NCBI RefSeq assembly: GCF_001477625.1
Contig: NZ_CP013692.1
Coordinates: 1,922,001 to 1,986,000, forward strand
From: Paucibacter sp. KCTC 42545
GTDB taxonomy: Bacteria > Pseudomonadota > Gammaproteobacteria > Burkholderiales > Burkholderiaceae_C
DNA length: 64,000 nt
Direction: 5' to 3'
Below the pieces are notes generated by a model. It was not told the origin of the DNA. It searched no databases and saw only the letters and a program-made list of their open reading frames with translations. Of this stretch, positions 56,783 to 64,000 are shown piece by piece. How positions within the stretch are numbered: the first letter of the stretch is position 1; each line of letters starts with the position of its first letter. The translations under genes and the position numbers were made by a program.

Positions 56783-57315
56783 ATGCCTCAAGCCCTCCAC
56801 CCCGTCAATATAGATCTAATATTCAACGGAGTTCGGTGCATCAGCAAAAACCAAATAAACCCGAAAATAAACCGTCTAACAGAGAAAATCAAACGCAATT
56901 TAGCAGCGACGCTTGTGCAACCTCAAGGCGGTGTATCTAGTCATTCGACGTCACGATTTGAATTAAGCACTCTTCGCGAGAAAGTCGTCTCACACCAATC
57001 ACACACTGATGCGACGAGAAAATTGATCTCACTAGTACTTTCCATGATGCGTCTAGGCGAATGGGATCACGCCTGGGCAGGAGGCACTTCGGTCGTAATC
57101 CCATTTAATCAGGAAACCGACCAAACATCTACATGGACTATGACGAGGACGGAGTATTAAATGCTTATCAATTTACCTCAGACGGATGCGTTCTTTTCGT
57201 TAAAAGGCTCCACTCTAGGCATGCCATGGTGCCCTGCATCGCCCAAGTAGGTCCCCTATCAAAATTACGTACAGCACCGCAATTGGTGCAGCAGGTTAAT
57301 CCAACCTGCGCATGA
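56783..57315 (+). pseudogene. Broken 2-oxoglutarate/Fe(II) oxygenase-like gene
   Basis: Two frames carry a family-like order. The first (to 57160) contains SHTDATRKLISLVLSMMRL and GEWDHAWAGGTSVVIPFNQ, in which an HxD iron-binding pair lies ahead of a Gly-rich strand. A frame change around 57133-57160 is needed to continue into DYDEDGVLNAYQFTSDGCVLFVKRL and SRHAMVP, where the second iron His would be. The pattern HTD ... H resembles prolyl hydroxylase-like oxygenases seen in sugar clusters. Assignment by eye only. Confidence 0.5.
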
Positions 57316-57420
57316 CCGCGAACGCAGTCGGCCAGCCAGATCAATAATGCTACTTCAATCTATTTGAATGATGTCCGATATGCGGTTGTGCTCATAGTGT
57401 TACTAACTCACGCCACCAGC

Positions 57421-57751
57421 TCAGATTTTTCAGCGGATCGCTATTTGCGCATCGCAATTCAGACTATGACAAGATTTTGTCTTGCGTGGAGTCCCGATAC
57501 GACAATGCCTACCATGTAAAAATTCCGTGCAACCATTTGCAAAAGTAGGCACCAAATCATCATTCGCCCCCACATTGGATCGCGTTACCGGCGCTAACCG
57601 AAATGACCACCCTAAACAATTTAGGACTTGGCCTCGATTCGGAATTTCACGATGGCGCACCTTGGTATTGCACGCCCACGAGACCCATAGAGTCCTCAAC
57701 CAGCCTGGCACTGCCAAACCAGTTAACACCGCCCCGATAGCAAGCGATCAG
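57421..57751 (+). pseudogene. Unidentified decayed coding fragment
   Basis: Protein-like pieces appear in different plus-strand frames: SDYDKILSCVESRYDNAYH with KIPCNHLQK (about 57433-57546, ended by a stop) and LDSEFHDGAPWYCTPTRP (about 57628-57685). They cannot be one intact gene. The parent family is not recognised; a sugar-cluster enzyme is possible. Confidence 0.3.
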
Positions 57752-57942
57752 TGAATGCCCCCCCCTTAATACAGCACTCCAATAGAGCACTAGAACGCTA
57801 GCAAAAAACTACCCAATATCATTTTCCGCACACATGATCTGACGCGGATCCATAATCTCCTACTATACTCGACACATCCGCCAACTGACCGACGAACTCC
57901 GGTCGACTAGACATTATCATACAACTTGTTTGGATCTTAGAA

Positions 57943-58923
57943 ATGAACGAATGGCCCAGCAACTCTGTTAGTGTGATTATTCCGGCCTTCAATAGCGGCA
58001 CCTACATTGAACGGGCCATTCGCTCTGTCGAACTTCAAAAAAAACCATCTGATTTAATCGTCGAAATTATAGTCGTAGACGACTGCTCCACTGAGTCGAC
58101 CATGATTTCGGCCTTGGATCGAATACAAGCCGCTTCGTCGCCAATGATTAGGTTGATTAGGCTAAAAAAAAACGGTGGCGCAGCTCGTGCTCGCAATGAA
58201 GCAATCGCCAACGCCAAAGGTCGGTATTTAGCCTTCTTAGATAGCGATGATCTTTGGCTGAACAATCACTTGCAAACACATATCGCAGCATTACGTAGTA
58301 CATCCGCAGGTTTTAGCTGCTCAGACTACAATTCGATTGACCAAACAGATACCGTTTACTCCCCACGGTTTTTTCACAACCATAAAGAAAAGAGCAGAGC
58401 GCTCAAACTAACGCAGACAACAAGTAAATTTATTGTTTATAGACGTCCAGTAAAAATTTTTCTTGATTGCTGTCCAGCGTGCACAATTACTACCGTGATT
58501 GATCGGGAAAAATTTCCGAAGGAACTATTGCATTTCTCTGAAGACTTACGCATGGCAGAGGATGTTCATCTGTGGATAAGATTGTCAGCGCATGGTGATT
58601 TTTGTTTCATCCCAGATGCCACCGCCGGATACCGCACAAATTTCAATTCACTAACACAAAAATCAAATTCTTTTATTATTGATGACTGGTTGATACAAGC
58701 ATTGGAAGATCTGCTTTCGAAGACCGAGTTTTTAGCCTGGCGAGCACTGATTCGACAACGGATTGGTGCCATTCTTTGCAGTCAAGCCTACGGATACCGC
58801 AAAGAAGGTGACAAAACAAGATCGTTTGCAGCAATTAAAAAAGCAGTGCTTATCTCACCAAAATCGCTTTCAACTTACGTTGAATTGGTAAAGCTATTTA
58901 TCCAACACTTGCGTTCCATCTAA
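57943..58923 (+). CDS. Glycosyltransferase family 2
   Basis: 326 residues. GT-A features: SVSVIIPAFNSGTYIERAI, VVDDCSTESTM, KGRYLAFLDSDDLWLNNH (DxD) and the RMAEDVHLWIRLSAHG acidic loop. The codon use is AT-rich compared with the rest of the window. It follows the decayed region. Confidence 0.9.
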   Translation: MNEWPSNSVSVIIPAFNSGTYIERAIRSVELQKKPSDLIVEIIVVDDCSTESTMISALDRIQAASSPMIRLIRLKKNGGAARARNEAIANAKGRYLAFLDSDDLWLNNHLQTHIAALRSTSAGFSCSDYNSIDQTDTVYSPRFFHNHKEKSRALKLTQTTSKFIVYRRPVKIFLDCCPACTITTVIDREKFPKELLHFSEDLRMAEDVHLWIRLSAHGDFCFIPDATAGYRTNFNSLTQKSNSFIIDDWLIQALEDLLSKTEFLAWRALIRQRIGAILCSQAYGYRKEGDKTRSFAAIKKAVLISPKSLSTYVELVKLFIQHLRSI

Positions 58924-58960
58924 GCGCGCTTTGCAAGCTGCATTCCCACGCAACGTCCAA

Positions 58961-60079
58961 TCATTTTTTCGAAAAAAACACTCCATCCCACTGACTCGCA
59001 ATCAATTCTTTGGCGTTGCGTTGGCAAACGAAGTCACGAGCTTTAGCGACAAGCTTCTCCCGTTCTCCTGGACAAATGATAAGCCTCTCCAAATTGGTAA
59101 GCCAATCGCCATTCGCGATAACTGAATTATAGGGTAGGTACGCAGGCATCGGATCTGCAACAACGGCCAACCCATGAAAAGCAGCCAGAGTAAGGCGATT
59201 GCTGCTTTTACATCGAGTAAATTCGTTATCGACAGATGGAATTAAAGCTATTTGATGCCACCTCAAAATTGAATGAAAGGTAACCCTATTCCACTCTATG
59301 TAGTGAATTGGAAACGGCCACCCCTGAAAATTGCTATCAAATTTTTTCCGATTATTACTAATAATAGTCAGGCTGATTGGATACCTAGAATTCAACTCAA
59401 TCAGAACTTCCGCCTTCCCTTTTAGATCAAGCATGCCGCCATTCGCAAAAGGATTGCCATGAGAGCCAAACCAGACCAAAGGTGTACGTTTGCCCACGCG
59501 GTTGAATCCGAGCCATATAAGAAGATGCAGAGCCCACAACCATGCCAACTTTCTGGTCGGACTCAATACTCTCTTCCAGAAACTGTCTGACTCGAGGAGT
59601 AAACTGCTTTCCAAGCCGTCATCAATAACTTGAATTTTCAGATTTTCACCAAACTGTCTACGCATCTCTTCGCCGAGCGCGTTCGAGCAGCAGACCATAA
59701 CTTGAGCTATTCCAGCCAAGCGCCGCAAGAATTCCAACCCGGAAGACCATCCATCGATTTCTGTTGAACAGGCGAACTGGTTGTCACAGTTGTCGACGAC
59801 GACTCGCGCGCCCTTCAGTACTGCTTGCTCTGCAAAGATAACCAAAGCCTCTGCAGTTGACAGCGGATTGACCGTCGGGAATACAGACCAAGCTTCAAAG
59901 ACGAGGGTCAGGCCAGCATCTATAGACTCCCCCTCCTTCCAAAAGCCAATAGAACGGCCTGCCTTTTTCAACTCCTCCATAGGGTATAGGCAGCGATAAC
60001 GCAAGCTGGCCGATCGCGGATTGGGATTCGGAATGACCCATCGGACACGCCGCTCACATTGACTTTGACTCTCGATCAC
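58961..60079 (-). CDS. Glycosyltransferase-like protein (GT-B)
   Basis: 372 residues. Starts with RRVRWVIPNPNPRSASLRYRC, and the second half has a GT-B type VWFGSHGNPFANGGML and FTRCKSSNRLTLAAFHGLAVV, resembling nucleotide-sugar-binding loops of family 4-like enzymes (KSxNRxTLAxxxGxPVV). It heads away from the GT2 gene (convergent, 37 bases apart) and precedes no gene on its strand in the direction of transcription. Function inferred from position in the glycan region. Confidence 0.75.
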   Translation of the reverse strand: MIESQSQCERRVRWVIPNPNPRSASLRYRCLYPMEELKKAGRSIGFWKEGESIDAGLTLVFEAWSVFPTVNPLSTAEALVIFAEQAVLKGARVVVDNCDNQFACSTEIDGWSSGLEFLRRLAGIAQVMVCCSNALGEEMRRQFGENLKIQVIDDGLESSLLLESDSFWKRVLSPTRKLAWLWALHLLIWLGFNRVGKRTPLVWFGSHGNPFANGGMLDLKGKAEVLIELNSRYPISLTIISNNRKKFDSNFQGWPFPIHYIEWNRVTFHSILRWHQIALIPSVDNEFTRCKSSNRLTLAAFHGLAVVADPMPAYLPYNSVIANGDWLTNLERLIICPGEREKLVAKARDFVCQRNAKELIASQWDGVFFSKK

Positions 60080-60148
60080 TGGCCCTTACCTTTCGCTGTA
60101 TAACTAGGTCGGAAGCTTGTCCTACTTCGAACAGCAACTCTCACCCGT

Positions 60149-61594
60149 TCACGTTTTAAAACTGAAGCCAAGTCGACCAGCCAAGCTCACCAATTCTTCT
60201 CGGATTGGGTGTTCGAACATAAATACCGCCACCACAAAACTCGGAATACCCCAACCGATGGCCATCAAGATGGAAGGCAGGCTGTGAACTGGATGCAAGC
60301 CAAACACCAAACAAGCGGCAACCGCTCCCAGAGATGCCACTACGCTAACTTTCGCACTCTGCCAACATACTGAAGCAAGCGCGCCATACGAGACGGCCAA
60401 GTGACTGCGCGTTTCCCGCAACCAAAGCCAGGCTGTTAGCGATGCCGAAACCAGCAGTGCCCAAGCCAAAGCCGATAAGCCCAAATACGCACCAAGGCCA
60501 ACGAAGCCAACCGTCTGTGCTGAATTCAAGGCAATCACTTTCACGGTTGAATCCACTTTACCGGCCGCCAGTAACGCCGTACGACTAAGCGTAGACGGAA
60601 CCATGAGGGCAGTCGCCACAGCCAGTATGCGCGTCGGGTCGACCGACTCGCCCCATTGATCTCCATATAAGAGTGAGATGACCGGGTCCGCCAAAATTGC
60701 TAAACCTAAACAAAATGGCCAACCCACAACCGTGAGGTATGACGTCGCCTTCAAAAGCGGTTTAGCAACAACCCCATCTTCCCGTGCTCGCCTAGCAAAC
60801 CACGGCATGCAAACACCCAAAACCGCGTCAACGAAAAGCCGGTAAAACATTTGCACTAGTCCATTGGCACGCGAGTAGAAACCTACCGCCGCCGCATCTT
60901 GCAGTTTACCCAAGAGCAACTCGGGCGAGTAATTTGCCATATTGCTGATAAAAGAACTACCGGTCAGTTTAGAACCGAAGCTTAGAACTGTTCGTATCTC
61001 CTGGAGTCCGGGAAGCCAAGGAAACGACTGCGGGCGAAAATAGACTGCCACCATTGCACTCACAATAGTTGAACACAGTGATCCATAGGCCAAACTGATG
61101 GGCCCATGGCCGCGCCAAGCTAGCCACATCGACAATAAAGCTCCAGTCAGAACTGAGGCGAACCGCATTATCGCCAGAGCTTGAAACCTCATTTCGCGCA
61201 CCAACCAGGCGTTCGTCAAAGATCCAAAAGGGTTGACTGCATAGTTGACCGACACCACCAGCATGATGTCGCGCATTCGGGGCTCCTGATAGAACCAAGC
61301 AACCGGGTAAGCGGCACACAGGATCAATAAAGCCAATCCAATCCCTAGGCCAAGCTGGAGAGCCCAAACAGCGCGAATGTGGTCTTCCGTCAAGGTTTTT
61401 TGTTGAACCAAATACTGGCCAGAGTTGAAGTCTCGGACTGTATTGGCGAAGATCAACAGCACCATGGTGACTGAAAAAATACCTATCTCAGCTGGCGTCA
61501 ATAAACGCGCAAGCACCATGGACGAACCGACCGTGATTAGCAGACTTGCATAACGATCCAGAAATGAGAAGAAAAGCGAACTTCGAGTTGTCAT
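60149..61594 (-). CDS. Polysaccharide flippase (Wzx/WzxC-like, MATE-related)
   Basis: 481 residues with about twelve to fourteen membrane segments. It moves undecaprenyl-linked sugar units across the inner membrane. Typical features are LITVGSSMVLARLLTPAEIGIFS at the start, SNMANYSPELLLGKLQDAAAVGFYSRA in the middle and WPFCLGLAILADPVISLLYGDQW. It sits between two glycosyltransferase genes on the minus strand, with spacings of 69 and 28 bases. Confidence 0.92.
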   Translation of the reverse strand: MTTRSSLFFSFLDRYASLLITVGSSMVLARLLTPAEIGIFSVTMVLLIFANTVRDFNSGQYLVQQKTLTEDHIRAVWALQLGLGIGLALLILCAAYPVAWFYQEPRMRDIMLVVSVNYAVNPFGSLTNAWLVREMRFQALAIMRFASVLTGALLSMWLAWRGHGPISLAYGSLCSTIVSAMVAVYFRPQSFPWLPGLQEIRTVLSFGSKLTGSSFISNMANYSPELLLGKLQDAAAVGFYSRANGLVQMFYRLFVDAVLGVCMPWFARRAREDGVVAKPLLKATSYLTVVGWPFCLGLAILADPVISLLYGDQWGESVDPTRILAVATALMVPSTLSRTALLAAGKVDSTVKVIALNSAQTVGFVGLGAYLGLSALAWALLVSASLTAWLWLRETRSHLAVSYGALASVCWQSAKVSVVASLGAVAACLVFGLHPVHSLPSILMAIGWGIPSFVVAVFMFEHPIREELVSLAGRLGFSFKT

Positions 61595-61622
61595 GAGAAT
61601 CAGGCCTAGCCCACTAACTTAA

Positions 61623-62897
61623 TTATTTAGGCGAACAAATATGATCCAGCAATTTCGCCAGATCCTGTGATCGCGAATGTCTTGAAGCAGCCCGAACCGA
61701 ATTAATGTCAGGCAATGCAGCGGCCCCTACATGCAATTGACCCAGCCAACGAGGTAAGGCCGTGGCGATGGCATCAATAGAGTCCAAGTCTACGATTTCA
61801 TCCAGTCCTGCCGAGCGCAAAACGGAAGCGGTGTCGCCGCTGGGATCAGTCAAGCAGAACACCGGCCGACCCGCCCGGAAGTACTCATAGACCTTGGCCG
61901 GGATTTGGCTATTGCAATTCCCTGCCTGCATAAGCAACAAGCCATCCACTGACATCATTTCCGCCAAGGCTTCTTCATAGGGCAAAGGCGGGCACAGTTC
62001 GACAAAATCCAACACGCCCGCCGCCGTAGCCATTTGCATCAATTCCTGCTCATGGGCTGAGCCGCGAAAGCGTAGGCGCAATTGTGTGGAGTTCAACTGC
62101 CCACTAGCAGCCAAATATGCCAGCGCGGCGAACAAGGGTCGCGGATCCCGCTCCCATGGGTAGACAATGCCACTGTGCAGCAAGATCAAAGGAGCTGCAG
62201 GTTTGACGCCCCCCACGGTACTCACCAAATGTGCCGCAGGTACGAGTTTCTTTTCTGCGGCCAAAAAACTCGCCTCGTCGTACCCGTTTTCTAACAAGGA
62301 AATATCGTCTGCCCGTTTTGGATATCTTTGGCGGTAATAGGCCAATGCGCCTGGCGTGGTGAATGTGCAATGGCGAGCCTGATCAAAAACAGTTTGCTCC
62401 ACCCGACGGTATGCGGCCCAGGCCTCCGGGTCGGTGGGATACCCATCCTGCGCCATCGGATCACGAAAATCGGCCACCCAGGGCAAGCCGGATTTGCGCT
62501 GCAAATCCGCCGCAATCAAATGCGCCGTCGCAATCGGGAACGTGGACCAGATCAGGTCAGGTTGATAGCGCTTGATCATCTGCAGGCCTTGGCGCACCGC
62601 ATCAAAGCGCCAACTCAGCCAGCGATCGGGGCGCGCCATCCAGCCAGGGTAGCGGCCAAAAATTGATAGCTGCCGCGCTGTATCCAGGGCAAAAGCACGC
62701 TGGACCACCAAGTCGGGGGGGATCTCAGAGAGCAAATCCGCGCTGGTACTGGGGTAGGCTCTTGGGTTGGCGCTCAGGACCAGAGGCTGCCAGCCCAGCG
62801 CAGGCAAATGCTGGGCGAAGCGCAAAGTTCTTTGGATGCCGCTGCTGCCCGCCAGAGGCGGGAAATGGTAGGCAATCATGAGAACTCGACGATTCAA
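61623..62897 (-). CDS. Glycosyltransferase family 4
   Basis: 424 residues if translation starts at the TTG of 62897 (GGAG about 8 bases upstream); an ATG a few codons later (62879) is the alternative. N-terminus RRVLMIAYHFPPLAGSSGIQR is typical of family 4 enzymes. The C-terminal domain has the VYEYFRAGRPVFCLTDPSGDT nucleotide-sugar loop. It uses GDP- or UDP-sugars; acceptor unknown. First gene of the three-gene minus-strand set. Confidence 0.9.
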   Translation of the reverse strand: MNRRVLMIAYHFPPLAGSSGIQRTLRFAQHLPALGWQPLVLSANPRAYPSTSADLLSEIPPDLVVQRAFALDTARQLSIFGRYPGWMARPDRWLSWRFDAVRQGLQMIKRYQPDLIWSTFPIATAHLIAADLQRKSGLPWVADFRDPMAQDGYPTDPEAWAAYRRVEQTVFDQARHCTFTTPGALAYYRQRYPKRADDISLLENGYDEASFLAAEKKLVPAAHLVSTVGGVKPAAPLILLHSGIVYPWERDPRPLFAALAYLAASGQLNSTQLRLRFRGSAHEQELMQMATAAGVLDFVELCPPLPYEEALAEMMSVDGLLLMQAGNCNSQIPAKVYEYFRAGRPVFCLTDPSGDTASVLRSAGLDEIVDLDSIDAIATALPRWLGQLHVGAAALPDINSVRAASRHSRSQDLAKLLDHICSPK

Positions 62898-63084
62898 TGG
62901 GGCTCCGGGGAAAATCTGAAGCTGATGATACTTGAGCGAAACCCTGAATTCGCCCCCGTAAAGAAAGGGCAATCAAGTGATGCCTCGCTCATATCGCGGC
63001 AACGGCCATCGGTTATATTCGCTCGGCATTTCCGATACTGCGCCACCTGTGTAAAAACTCCCAGTTTTTTGATAAAGAACGCAA
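62898..63084. promoter_or_regulatory. Divergent intergenic region before the asparagine-synthase-like gene
   Basis: 187 bases between opposite starts. TATATT at 63014-63019 may be a plus-strand -10, but the expected -35 is absent. AT-rich near the start codon (GTTTTTTGATAAAG). No other structure is seen. Confidence 0.4.
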
Positions 63085-64000
63085 ATGACAGCACTTTCCC
63101 GCGCATTGTTGACCGGCAACCCACGTTTCAGTGCTGCGAAACAGCCACAGGTGCAGGGCACCCAGAGCCTAGAAGCCGCGTGGCGACAGGCTTTTGCCAA
63201 CGCAGGCCCAGCGCAGGTACTGGCTGGCATTGAAGGCAGTTTTGCTCTCGGCATGGATCTTGACGACGGCCGGACGGTGCTGGCGGTGGATCGCTTTGCC
63301 ATCGAAACCCTGTGCTACCGGGTAGTTGGCAATGAGTTGCGTTTTGCCAGCCGGGCCGACGAGTTGGCCAGCGGCGCCGAAATCGATCCGCAGGCGATTT
63401 ACGACTACCTCTACTTCCACGTCATCCCGGCGCCGCGCACCATATTCAAAGATGTTTTCCGCTTGCCCGCCGGCCACTTCGCGGTTTTCTCACAAGGCGA
63501 GCTCAGCGTTCAGCCCTTCTGGACCGCCGATTTTCAGCCTCTCAGCAAGCCGGATTTCGGCACGCTCAAGTCCGAGTTTTTGCAGACCCTGGCTGATTCG
63601 GTGCTGTCCCAGTTGGATGGCGGCAAAGCGGCGTGCTTTTTGAGTGGCGGCACCGACAGTTCCACCATCGCCGGCATGTTGGCACGCGTCAGCGGCAAAA
63701 AGCCCGCCAGCTATTCCATCGGTTTTGAGGCCGAGGGCTATGACGAGATGGAATATGCCCGTCTGGCCGCCAAACATTTCAACACCGAACACCACGAGTA
63801 CTACGTCACGCCCAAAGACCTGGTGCAGAGCATTCCCTTGGTGGCGGGTTTCTACGACCAGCCCTTTGGCAACTCCTCTGCCCTGCCCGCTTATTACTGC
63901 GCCATGATGGCCAAGCAAGACGGCGTCACCAAGATTTTGGCAGGTGACGGCGGCGATGAGCTATTCGGGGGCAATACCCGCTATGCCAAGCAAAAAGTTT
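63085..64000 (+). CDS. Asparagine-synthase-like protein (3' end outside window)
   Basis: At least 305 residues. The C-terminal synthetase part has the PP-loop LSGGTDSSTIAGML and a later AGDGGDELFGGN. The N-terminal glutaminase domain is present in fold (GIEGSFALGMDL, ADELASGAEIDPQAIYDY, FRLPAGHFAVF) but the chain starts MTALSRALLTGN, with no Cys at position 2, the nucleophile that frees ammonia from glutamine. Related exosortase-A-associated amidotransferases normally start MCG. It may use another ammonia source or act on a different substrate. The gene runs off the window end. Confidence 0.85.
   Translation, partial: MTALSRALLTGNPRFSAAKQPQVQGTQSLEAAWRQAFANAGPAQVLAGIEGSFALGMDLDDGRTVLAVDRFAIETLCYRVVGNELRFASRADELASGAEIDPQAIYDYLYFHVIPAPRTIFKDVFRLPAGHFAVFSQGELSVQPFWTADFQPLSKPDFGTLKSEFLQTLADSVLSQLDGGKAACFLSGGTDSSTIAGMLARVSGKKPASYSIGFEAEGYDEMEYARLAAKHFNTEHHEYYVTPKDLVQSIPLVAGFYDQPFGNSSALPAYYCAMMAKQDGVTKILAGDGGDELFGGNTRYAKQKV

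Larger units (their letters stand above)
56638..57942. other. 1.3-kb gap with decayed gene remnants
   Basis: Only short, broken frames exist. A first fragment (frame of 56638-56813) ends in YLFLIGNSANWPSTECL; then the remnant at 56783-57315 and another set of fragments near 57425-57740 follow. The mix of frames with protein-like stretches is what pseudogenes leave. The last 170 bases before 57943 contain a TATACT at 57864-57869, possibly a promoter of the next glycosyltransferase gene. Confidence 0.6.

Noticed and set aside
57430..57729. Minus-strand 99-codon frame in the gap before the second GT2 gene
   Set aside because: No ribosome site and no recognised family; the plus-strand fragments in the same stretch look more protein-like.

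Overview
The window looks like a chromosomal segment of a GC-rich betaproteobacterium, most likely of the order Burkholderiales (the Roseateles/Paucibacter/Rubrivivax part of the order is a guess). The reasons are the rimP-nusA-infB-rbfA-truB-typA gene order, the exosortase-A (PEP-CTERM) associated polysaccharide genes, a SorA/SorB-type sulfite dehydrogenase pair, and high-GC codon use with many intrinsic terminators. I see no insertion sequence, prophage, integrase or CRISPR array. One tRNA gene (Ser-GGA) is present.

Layout. 1-5 kb: the end of an ABC exporter, then a minus-strand run of small exported proteins (DUF4136 lipoprotein, an internally duplicated periplasmic protein, a YbaY-NlpE-META fusion, a short exported protein with no ordinary start codon). 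5-8 kb: thyA-folA, a DUF4337 membrane protein and exonuclease III. 8-13.7 kb: sulfite dehydrogenase plus cytochrome, a RhlE-type helicase, an alkylguanine methyltransferase, dusA and a lipoprotein. 13.8-17.7 kb: fhs, a hydroxyisobutyryl-CoA hydrolase-like protein and an EamA transporter. 17.7-26.7 kb: typA, truB, rbfA, infB, nusA and rimP, all on the minus strand, with a promoter and terminator-bearing leader before rimP. 26.7-31.7 kb: fabI, a large basic amino-acid decarboxylase, an NfeD/SPFH membrane pair and tRNA-Ser.

31.9-41 kb: an AraC regulator faces a five-gene plus-strand cluster: beta-helix lipoprotein, diheme cytochrome lipoprotein, FadL-type outer-membrane channel, PhoD-like phosphatase and DUF2804 protein. 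It looks like one cell-envelope system of unknown substrate. 41-42.9 kb: an ABC ATPase lacking key catalytic residues, divergent from a ParD-like/methionine aminopeptidase pair with an operator-like inverted repeat over its -10 box.

42.9-64 kb: exosortase-A-associated genes (PLP decarboxylase, acyl-CoA ligase, acyl carrier protein, hydrolases 2 and 1), then a glycan assembly region: a DegT-like aminotransferase, a BioF2-type acyltransferase, two family-2 glycosyltransferases, a divergent WaaA-like Kdo transferase with kdsA, a methyltransferase, an acyltransferase, a decayed-gene stretch, two further glycosyltransferases, a flippase and the start of an asparagine-synthase-like gene without the usual N-terminal cysteine. 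From about 51 kb to 60 kb the DNA is visibly more AT-rich, as expected for an acquired polysaccharide locus.

The least explained non-coding signal is the 225-base gap between typA and the EamA transporter gene. It contains a compact multi-helix RNA-like fold with two similar halves and may be a structured leader or riboswitch.
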